Position numbers and translations under genes: made by a program. Shown one piece after another: positions 1 through 6,422 of a stretch of 6,422 nucleotides of DNA (positions within the stretch are counted from its first letter, which is position 1; every line of letters begins with the position of its first letter). A model generated the notes under the pieces. That model did not search any database, was not told the origin of the DNA, and was given only the letters and a program-made list of their open reading frames with translations. The DNA is taken from positions 1 through 6,422 of the forward strand of contig JAHFFC010000056.1 of assembly GCA_023248175.1 (NCBI GenBank), in the 5' to 3' direction. Source of the DNA: Candidatus Omnitrophota bacterium. GTDB lineage: Bacteria > Omnitrophota > Gorgyraeia > JACOVV01.

Positions 1-700
1 GCCGCCGCAGAGCAATCGCCATCTGCAAAAAGAAAAATTCCTGAAAGATGATTCGTTCGCGGGCTAGTTTCAATTGCGTGAAATCCGACGGAAAATGAAC
101 CTCCTGCAGGGCTTTTGCCAGTGGTATCGGATGATATCTCTGAAGGAGAGCATCGGGCATAGGGTCTTTTACATAAGGAAGATACCGATCAAGGCTCTGA
201 TAAATAATTCCTCTTAGAGGACGCTGTGTTAGTTCCTGAGTCAACGGGTAAATCGGAACCACTCTTCCCATATGCAGTGAGTCTTCCTCATCATGACTCA
301 AGATCTCAAACTCCGGCGAGCTCATCTGCAGATGCTGGAAGACTTCAACTTTACCGTAGAGAATCACCTTGTCTCCAACATGAAAATAACCTTTGAGGTA
401 GGATTGGTTAAACCAAACCCCGTAGATCATTCGACTCCCATCACTGACGGCGATTTCGAAAAGAGACATCTTCCTATTTTTCGTCTGGCGAACCCCAGAG
501 GCTAAAACCTCCCCCTTAATCGTATGATATTCCCCTACTTTCACCCGGGCAATGGAGATAAATTGACTCCGATCTTCATATCGGCGGGGGTAGAAGGTGA
601 GCAAATCCCAGATGGTCTGGACACCCAGGCGGTTTAATAGCTGAAACCGCCGCGGACCAACCCCTTTGACATACTGCGCGGATTCTTTGGTGAGGTCCAT
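1..700 (-). CDS. recG: ATP-dependent DNA helicase RecG, N-terminal part (truncated by window edge)
   Basis: RecG is a cytoplasmic superfamily 2 helicase that remodels stalled replication forks and branch-migrates Holliday junctions. About 233 codons are visible with no stop; the C-terminal motor domains lie outside the left edge. I translated the region by hand. The N-terminus carries a KGVGPRR helix-hairpin-helix-like stretch (residues 12-18) and the family signature FYPRRYEDRS (36-45). An OB-fold wedge domain follows (about 55-150, with GEVLASGVRQTKNRK and a VWFNQSYLKGYFHVGDKVILYGK stretch in two parts). The linker with VVPIYPLTQELTQRPLRG comes next, then the helix that leads into the helicase core. 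The ATG at 698-700 is chosen because an in-frame stop lies four codons upstream and the protein aligns to the usual RecG start. It has no Shine-Dalgarno sequence and sits only a few bases from a predicted transcription start. It is divergent from rpmB. Identification is firm. Confidence 0.93.
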   Translation of the reverse strand, partial: MDLTKESAQYVKGVGPRRFQLLNRLGVQTIWDLLTFYPRRYEDRSQFISIARVKVGEYHTIKGEVLASGVRQTKNRKMSLFEIAVSDGSRMIYGVWFNQSYLKGYFHVGDKVILYGKVEVFQHLQMSSPEFEILSHDEEDSLHMGRVVPIYPLTQELTQRPLRGIIYQSLDRYLPYVKDPMPDALLQRYHPIPLAKALQEVHFPSDFTQLKLARERIIFQEFFFLQMAIALRR

Positions 701-711
701 AGTCGGGGATG

Positions 712-720
712 ATTATAACA
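712..720 (-). promoter_or_regulatory. Extended -10 promoter for recG
   Basis: Read on the minus strand, 720 to 712 is TGTTATAAT, a perfect extended -10 element (TGn followed by TATAAT). No convincing -35 hexamer lies 17 bp upstream, which is acceptable for extended -10 promoters. A start 7 bp downstream falls near 703-705, leaving a 3-5 nt leader before the recG ATG at 700. The recG mRNA would therefore be leaderless or nearly so, matching the lack of a Shine-Dalgarno sequence. This is a prediction from consensus only. Confidence 0.6.
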
Positions 721-723
721 TAC

Positions 724-752
724 TTGCAAAGCTCATCGCTCTATGGTATAAG
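724..752 (+). promoter_or_regulatory. Sigma-70-type promoter for rpmB
   Basis: TTGCAA at 724-729 is followed by a 17-bp spacer and TATAAG at 747-752, with TGG immediately before the -10 hexamer (extended -10). The predicted start is near 759, giving a leader of about 179 nt before the rpmB ATG at 938. The -35 box lies only 3 bp from the TGn of the opposing recG promoter, so the two probably cannot be bound by polymerase at once. Predicted from consensus match and spacing; not tested. Confidence 0.6.
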
Positions 753-804
753 AAAAGTTTAGAAGTTCCCCAAGTTGACTGATGACGTTGATAACCCTAA
801 AACT

Positions 805-823
805 CCCCCTTTTCTAAAGGGGG
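805..823. repeat. Hairpin 1 of the rpmB leader element
   Basis: CCCCCTTT (805-812), loop TCT, AAAGGGGG (816-823): a perfect 8-bp stem with a 3-nt loop. The same 19-base unit recurs within hairpin 2. There is no T-run on either exit side long enough for a strong intrinsic terminator (the minus-strand exit has only TTTT after GGGGGAG). Confidence 0.75.
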
Positions 824-857
824 AAAAAGGGAGATTTAGAGGGTCAAATTCCCCCTC

Positions 858-880
858 ACCCCCCTTTTCTAAAGGGGGGT
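858..880. repeat. Hairpin 2 of the rpmB leader element
   Basis: ACCCCCCTTT (858-867), loop TCT, AAAGGGGGGT (871-880): a perfect 10-bp stem. It is a longer copy of hairpin 1 in the same orientation, with its stem starting 53 bp downstream. No T-tract follows, so it is not a typical terminator. In the rpmB mRNA it would be a very stable structure about 60 nt before the start codon. Confidence 0.75.
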
Positions 881-895
881 GTCCAAGTTGATGGG

Positions 896-915
896 GAACT
901 TCTGAAGAGAAGTTC
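896..915 (+). promoter_or_regulatory. Hairpin just upstream of the rpmB ribosome binding site
   Basis: GAACTTCT (896-903), loop GAAG, AGAAGTTC (908-915) forms a perfect 8-bp stem ending 6 nt before the purine-rich Shine-Dalgarno stretch. The left arm is also the right terminal repeat of the leader element. It can pair instead with the distal copy of AGAAGTTC at 761-768, giving two mutually exclusive folds. The pairing is read directly from the sequence; any regulatory role is inference. Confidence 0.45.
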
Positions 916-921
916 ATTGCG

Positions 922-929
922 AAAAGGAG
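922..929 (+). promoter_or_regulatory. Shine-Dalgarno sequence of rpmB
   Basis: AAAAGGAG lies 8 nt before the ATG at 938. It decides the start in favour of 938 over the in-frame TTG at 917, which would place the ribosome binding site inside the gene and add seven residues absent from normal bL28. Confidence 0.8.
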
Positions 930-937
930 TCTTGATT

Positions 938-1189
938 ATGGCAAGAATTTGCGACATCTGCGGTAAAGGACCTTCAGCGGGACGGACTTATGCCCGTCGC
1001 GGCTTGGCGATCAAAAAGGGGGGGGTCGGTATTAAGACGACTCGGAAAAACAAGAGACGGTTTCTCCCGAATATTCGCAAGGTGCAGGCATTATATCAAG
1101 GGGTTGTCCAGCGGTTGAGAGTCTGCACCCAATGCCTGAAGTCTGGTTTGGTCAAACGCCCTCCAGCACGAGTTAAAGCGGTATCTTAA
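938..1189 (+). CDS. rpmB: 50S ribosomal protein bL28, four-cysteine (zinc) form
   Basis: bL28 is a small basic protein of the large ribosomal subunit, needed for assembly and for the 70S interface. The 83-residue product starts MARICDICGKGP and contains the family core TRKNKRRFLPN (residues 36-46), with many Lys and Arg residues. Cysteine pairs C5/C8 and C63/C66 (CDIC and CTQC) form the zinc-ribbon version of bL28. Many other bacteria carry a cysteine-free version. The ATG at 938 is chosen by its Shine-Dalgarno sequence and by family length. It is transcribed alone, divergent from recG, from the promoter near 724-752 through a hairpin-rich leader. The last 17 bp, including the TAA at 1187-1189, overlap the 3' end of recJ on the other strand. 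No terminator is visible downstream. Identification is firm. Confidence 0.96.
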   Translation: MARICDICGKGPSAGRTYARRGLAIKKGGVGIKTTRKNKRRFLPNIRKVQALYQGVVQRLRVCTQCLKSGLVKRPPARVKAVS

Positions 1190-2852
1190 TATCTTCTATT
1201 CTGAGTTCTGCGAATCGTTCCCCCTGCCATTCGTTCAGAGAAGGCGTGTAAGCAAGATCAATCGTGGAAACTCCACGGAGCTGGGAAAACCAGTCCCCTT
1301 TTCCGAAGCCGATCGCTTGGCAGACCTGCGTGCCGTCGCCGACACGGAAGCGGAGAGTGTTAGCTCCAACGATTTCAGGTGGTGATTTAATCTGAACGGA
1401 CTTGGAGAAAAAAACCGGCCGCTGATTTCCAAAGCCGTATGGAGCCAGCAGTTCCAATTCTTCAAAAAACTTTTGATTGAGCTCTGAGAAAGGAATTTCC
1501 CCATCGGCTTCGATGACAGGTATCAAATCCTCCGGTTTGAGCCGCTCGTGAGCGACTCGGTTTAATTTTTCTTTAAAACTCGCTAACTTTTCCCTAGTCA
1601 CCGTTAAGCCTGCTGCCTGTTTGTGGCCACCGAATCCCTCCAGTGAAGACTCACACTCCTGCAATGCCTCTACCAAATGGAAATTCCGAATGGAGCGGCC
1701 GGATCCCTTCCCTCTCCCATCTTTCAGCGCAATGACAATGGAAGGACGGTAGAAACGATCCACCAATCGAGCCGCGACAATGCCGATGACCCCAGGATGC
1801 CACCGTTCATCTTCGACGACAATCACTCTCTGCTGCTGGAAATTGACCTGCTCATTCACTTTCTGTACCGCTTGTTTGACTGTCTCCTGTTCTATTTTTT
1901 GCCGCGCCCGGTTTTCTCTATCAAGCTGTCCGGCCAGTTCGGCCGCCTCTTCAAAGTCCTGAGTCGTGAGCAACTTCAACGCCGCCTCTGCGGAACTCAT
2001 TCTTCCCGCTGCGTTGATTCTAGGTCCCACCACAAACCCCAAATGCCCAGCGTCTACCTTCTTAGCCGCCATTCCCGCGACTGCCAGCAGGGCTTTGAAT
2101 CCGGCCCGGGGAGTTTTGTTGATCCGCTCCAACCCCGCCCGGACAAGAATTCGGTTCTCCCCCACTAATGGCCCCATATCAGCCACCGTCCCTGCCGCTG
2201 CCAACTCCAGGTAATCAAATGCCTCTCTGTCTAACAACGCCCACGCCAGTTTGAAAGCAAGGCCGGCGGCTGTCATGTATTTAAAGGAAGAAGGGCACCC
2301 TTCCTGTAATGGGTTAATGACAATGGCCTCATGAGGCCATTTTTCTTTCTGCGGCTCATGGTGGTCAACAACAATCACATCAATCCCTTTGCTGGCGGCG
2401 AATTGGATCTCTTCTTTTGCGGTCACGCCGCTGTCAACGGTGATCAGCAGTTTTACCTGATCTGCCGCTGCCTGCTGAATGCCGGATAAATTGATCCCAT
2501 AACCGTCATGAATGCGGTGAGGGATATAGGTATTAACCAACCCTCTCATCCTTCGAATGGTTAAAAAGAGAATCGCCGCACCGGTAGTTCCATCTACATC
2601 ATAGTCTCCCCAAACCAGAATTTTTTCTTTTTCCGCGATTGCTTGTTTGAGCCGGCTGACCCCACGATCCATATTCTTAATCCGCCAGGGAGATTCCAAG
2701 TTGAGGAGCGTTCCGTGGAGAAAATCATGGGCTTGCTCTAGAGAGGTGATTCCTCTATTGGCAAGAATCAGAGAAAGCAGGGGAGAAATGCAAAGATCCT
2801 TCTGAAGAGACTCTATCGGCTGCCCTTGTCTAACAACCCATCTTTTTTGCAC
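1173..2852 (-). CDS. recJ: Single-stranded-DNA-specific exonuclease RecJ
   Basis: RecJ degrades single-stranded DNA 5' to 3' in recombination, mismatch repair and base-excision repair, using two catalytic metal ions in the cytoplasm. The 559-residue product has the full domain order. The DHH phosphoesterase core shows DYDVDG (83-88), VDSG (139-142), DHH (163-165) and GTVADM (221-226). A linker with GPRINAAGRM (276-285) follows, then the DHHA1 domain with GVIGIVAARL near 354-363 and GGHKQAAG (408-415). Last comes a C-terminal OB-fold region with PYGFGNQRPVFF (471-482). Length is close to E. coli RecJ (about 577). The start is GTG at 2850-2852, preceded by AAGGA at a suitable distance; the nearby ATG is out of frame. 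It is the last gene of the tgt-yajC-secDF-recJ array, 21 bp after secDF, and runs convergently into rpmB with a 17-bp overlap. All metal-binding motifs appear intact, so it is probably active. Confidence 0.96.
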   Translation of the reverse strand: MQKRWVVRQGQPIESLQKDLCISPLLSLILANRGITSLEQAHDFLHGTLLNLESPWRIKNMDRGVSRLKQAIAEKEKILVWGDYDVDGTTGAAILFLTIRRMRGLVNTYIPHRIHDGYGINLSGIQQAAADQVKLLITVDSGVTAKEEIQFAASKGIDVIVVDHHEPQKEKWPHEAIVINPLQEGCPSSFKYMTAAGLAFKLAWALLDREAFDYLELAAAGTVADMGPLVGENRILVRAGLERINKTPRAGFKALLAVAGMAAKKVDAGHLGFVVGPRINAAGRMSSAEAALKLLTTQDFEEAAELAGQLDRENRARQKIEQETVKQAVQKVNEQVNFQQQRVIVVEDERWHPGVIGIVAARLVDRFYRPSIVIALKDGRGKGSGRSIRNFHLVEALQECESSLEGFGGHKQAAGLTVTREKLASFKEKLNRVAHERLKPEDLIPVIEADGEIPFSELNQKFFEELELLAPYGFGNQRPVFFSKSVQIKSPPEIVGANTLRFRVGDGTQVCQAIGFGKGDWFSQLRGVSTIDLAYTPSLNEWQGERFAELRIEDIKIPL

Positions 2853-2873
2853 CAGAGATCCTTCGCGATTCTA

Positions 2874-5030
2874 TTACTTCTTCCAATCCACGACGAGTGG
2901 ACTGGCGATAAAAATAGTTGAATAACTTCCCGAAATAAGTCCGACCATCATGGTGAACGCAAAATCATTGATCACTTCCCCACCGACGAAATAGAGGCAG
3001 AGAACCACCAAGAAAACCGTCAGAGAGGTCAAAATCGTCCGGCTCATGGTCTGGTTCACACTTAAATTAACCAAATCTTTGAAACTCAATTTCTTTAACA
3101 AACGGATATTCTCACGGATTCTGTCAAAAATCACGATGGTATCGTTAATGGAATACCCAGCAATCGTCAAAACCGCAGCAACAACCGTGACTGACATCTC
3201 TCTTCCACTCAAGGAGACAGCCCCAATCGCAATGATCACATCATGCAGAAGGGCAACGATGGCCGCCAATCCAAACCGCCATTCAAACCGGAAAGCAACA
3301 TAGGCACAAATCCCTAAGAGGGAAAGAAACAGCGCCCAAACGGCATTTCGCTTCAGCTCTTTGCTGACCACAGGTCCGATATTCTCCACTTTAAGAACTT
3401 CTATTTTGCGATCAGAAAAAGTGGACTCCAGTTTTTTCTGAATTGCCTCAAAGGATCCTTTCCCGCTTCTGATCAGAAGATGACGATCGTCCCCCACCTG
3501 TTGAATCGTGGCATTTTCCAATCCAATTTCTTTGAGGGTTCCCCTCACCTGTTCTACCGGCACCCCTGGCTGGAAATAAAATTCTTGCGCGGACCCGCCT
3601 GCAAACTCAACCGAGAGATTCTTTTCGCCGCGGATAAAGAAGAAGAAGATGCTGCCAATAATAATAGAGGACGAAATCAGGTAGAAACATTTTCTCACGC
3701 GCATGTAGTCTAGCTTCGGTTCTTTGAACAGCTGCATCATTGTTAACTTTGTCAACTTCCCTGACGATAGAGCCATATCAAACAATACATGCGTTACCGT
3801 CAGAGCGGTAAACATGCTTGAAAAAAGACCGATGGTTAAAGTGATCGCGAAACCCCGGACAGGCCCGGTTCCCAGCCAGAACAAAATGACAGCCGAAACC
3901 AACGTTGTAAGATTTGAATCCAAAATAGTCAGGAAGGCTCGTTTGTAACCGTTGTCAACGGCTCCCTGCAATGTTTTTCCCAGATGAAGTTCTTCACGGA
4001 TTCGTTCGTAAATCAGGACGTTCGCATCCACAGCCATACCGATGGTGAGGATGATACCGGCGATACCGGGAAGGGTCAACGTGGCATTAAAAGCCGCCAT
4101 GCATCCCAGGATAATCACCAAGTTGAGGAAAAGAGCGATATCGGCCAGAATTCCGCAGAAGAGATAGTATAGGGTCATAAAGACCACGACGAGCAATCCC
4201 CCTAAAAGAGTCGCGCGGATTCCGTATTCAATGGAATCCGAACCGAGTGAGGGACCGACGGTTCTCTCCTCTTCCACCACCAACGGAGCCGGCAGAGCTC
4301 CTGAACGGAGAACGATTGATAGATCCGAGGCGCTGTCTACCGTGAAACTTCCTGTAATTTGAGCATGGCCGGAAGGAATTGCTTCGTTAATGACTGGGGC
4401 AGATTTGATTTTACCATCTAAGACGATGGCCAAACGACGCCCAACATTGGCCGCGGTGAGAGCAGCAAATTCTTTGGCTCCCTCTCCATTGAATTCGATA
4501 CCGACATACGGCTCATTGAACCGGGACGAATTAAAAGCCATTCTCGCGTCAACCAAACGATCCCCGGTCAGCGCCGCTTGTTTGTGAACTAGGAGAGGAC
4601 TTTTGTCATCATAGAGAAGTTCATATTCATCTGGCACTGTCCCAGTGAGTGCCTGTTGAATCAATGATGGATCATCCGAGACCAGTTTAAATTCCAGATG
4701 GGCTGTTTGGCCAATCAACGTCAAGGCTCGTTCCCGATCGGTTATCCCAGGAAGTTGAATGAGGATTCGATCCTCCCCTTGCTGTTGAATAGAGGGTTCT
4801 TTCACGCCAAATTCATCAATACGATTACGGACGACCTCCAGCGCTCTCTCAGCGGCGTCAGCCCGGGCTTTTTCAGGAAGATTAGTAGTATCCACACGAA
4901 GAACTAAGTGCATCCCCCCCTGAAGATCCAATCCCAGCTGGATTTTCTCTTGAAGGGGCCACGCTGACCAAATTGAAAAACCAACCACTGCTAATACTAA
5001 TAACACTCGCCATCTAATATTTCGCCGCAT
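2874..5030 (-). CDS. secDF: Protein translocase subunit SecDF (fused SecD-SecF)
   Basis: SecDF is an inner-membrane RND-type protein that uses the proton gradient to pull exported proteins through and release them after SecYEG/SecA translocation. The 718-residue product is a single-chain SecD-SecF fusion, as in Bacillus and Thermus (about 735 residues). The SecD half has TM1 (about 9-24), the LGLDLQGG motif (32-39), a large periplasmic domain with GRRLAIVLDGKIKSAPVINEAI in two parts (198-218), and five membrane segments (about 268-412). The TM4 signature GMAVDAN carries Asp335. The SecF half starts near 440, with a TM segment (446-466), FAGG (476-479), GPVVSKEL (552-559) and a five-helix bundle. 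It contains GYSINDTIVIFDRIREN with Asp630. These two Asp residues correspond to the proton-relay aspartates of Thermus SecDF (D340 and D637). The ATG at 5028-5030 follows TAGGAGA, in which the yajC stop codon forms part of the ribosome binding site, implying translational coupling. Confidence 0.97.
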   Translation of the reverse strand: MRRNIRWRVLLVLAVVGFSIWSAWPLQEKIQLGLDLQGGMHLVLRVDTTNLPEKARADAAERALEVVRNRIDEFGVKEPSIQQQGEDRILIQLPGITDRERALTLIGQTAHLEFKLVSDDPSLIQQALTGTVPDEYELLYDDKSPLLVHKQAALTGDRLVDARMAFNSSRFNEPYVGIEFNGEGAKEFAALTAANVGRRLAIVLDGKIKSAPVINEAIPSGHAQITGSFTVDSASDLSIVLRSGALPAPLVVEEERTVGPSLGSDSIEYGIRATLLGGLLVVVFMTLYYLFCGILADIALFLNLVIILGCMAAFNATLTLPGIAGIILTIGMAVDANVLIYERIREELHLGKTLQGAVDNGYKRAFLTILDSNLTTLVSAVILFWLGTGPVRGFAITLTIGLFSSMFTALTVTHVLFDMALSSGKLTKLTMMQLFKEPKLDYMRVRKCFYLISSSIIIGSIFFFFIRGEKNLSVEFAGGSAQEFYFQPGVPVEQVRGTLKEIGLENATIQQVGDDRHLLIRSGKGSFEAIQKKLESTFSDRKIEVLKVENIGPVVSKELKRNAVWALFLSLLGICAYVAFRFEWRFGLAAIVALLHDVIIAIGAVSLSGREMSVTVVAAVLTIAGYSINDTIVIFDRIRENIRLLKKLSFKDLVNLSVNQTMSRTILTSLTVFLVVLCLYFVGGEVINDFAFTMMVGLISGSYSTIFIASPLVVDWKK

Positions 5031-5038
5031 AAACTCTC

Positions 5039-6422
<1,384 letters not shown>

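Larger units (their letters stand above)
761..903. repeat. MITE-like hairpin-rich element in the rpmB leader
   Basis: A 143-bp unit is bounded by perfect 12-bp inverted repeats, AGAAGTTCCCCA at 761-772 and TGGGGAACTTCT at 892-903. Inside are a 9-bp direct repeat CCAAGTTGA (770-778 and 883-891) and two near-identical C/G hairpins (805-823 and 858-880). A weaker stem lies between them (GAGGG 839-843 with CCCTC 853-857). It has no open reading frame of note and no transposase. The first 8 bases (AGAAGTTC) recur directly at 908-915, a possible target-site duplication. C-rich palindromic units of this look are common dispersed intergenic repeats in environmental bacteria, so I read it as a non-autonomous repeat inserted between the rpmB promoter and its gene. 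Copy number cannot be judged from one window. Confidence 0.6.

Noticed and set aside
293..505. 70-residue open frame on the plus strand
   Set aside because: It lies opposite the OB-fold wedge domain of recG, which is clearly the real gene.
805..880. Intrinsic terminators at the two leader hairpins
   Set aside because: The stems are strong but no run of T follows on the plus strand, and only TTTT after a gap on the minus strand; they also lie upstream of rpmB rather than after a gene.
917..937. Upstream TTG start for rpmB
   Set aside because: It adds MRKGVLI, not found in bL28, and would place the AAAAGGAG ribosome binding site inside the gene; the ATG at 938 has correct spacing.
1677..2168. 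163-residue open frame on the plus strand opposite recJ
   Set aside because: It is antisense to the conserved DHH and DHHA1 core of RecJ, its translation resembles no family I recognise, and it has no ribosome binding site or promoter of note.
3046..4907. Several plus-strand open frames of 62-85 residues opposite secDF
   Set aside because: All are shadows of the well-conserved SecDF coding sequence; none has a recognisable product.

Overview
The window is a compact bacterial chromosomal segment of moderate GC (judged by eye, near 50%) and is almost entirely coding. It holds housekeeping genes plus two repeat-type elements. No rRNA, tRNA, phage, transposase or CRISPR was seen. The gene set (Tgt, YajC, a fused SecDF, RecJ, a zinc-type bL28 and RecG) is universal, so it does not place the organism. 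The fused SecDF, the four-cysteine bL28 and the dispersed C-rich palindromic repeats fit an uncultured bacterial lineage such as Nitrospirota, Omnitrophota or a deltaproteobacterial relative. That placement is a guess.

Layout, left to right: (1) 1-700, minus strand: the N-terminal third of recG, running off the left edge. (2) 701-937: a divergent control region. It has an extended -10 promoter reading left into recG almost at its start codon, and a promoter reading right (TTGCAA, 17 bp, TATAAG) toward rpmB. The rpmB leader is then occupied by a hairpin-rich element of about 143 bp with 12-bp terminal inverted repeats. (3) 938-1189, plus strand: rpmB (ribosomal protein bL28), whose 3' end overlaps the convergent recJ by 17 bp. 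(4) 1173-6422, minus strand: a tight array transcribed tgt, yajC, secDF, recJ. tgt runs off the right edge, tgt and yajC overlap by 11 bp, yajC and secDF are 8 bp apart, and secDF and recJ are 21 bp apart.

How the genes relate: YajC and SecDF are accessory parts of the Sec export machinery and work together at the inner membrane. Tgt (queuosine tRNA modification) commonly sits directly upstream of them. RecJ and RecG are recombination and repair enzymes on either side of rpmB, RecJ being appended to the sec transcription unit.

The most notable feature is in tgt. A dispersed palindromic repeat of exactly 99 bp (33 codons) lies in frame inside the coding sequence, just before the FGIIQGG substrate-binding strand. 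All visible catalytic and zinc-binding residues are intact. The repeat is translated in the only sense-strand frame that it leaves open. This resembles the protein-inserted palindromic elements of Rickettsia. The rpmB leader element carries a different repeat that shares a 12-mer with the tgt insert.
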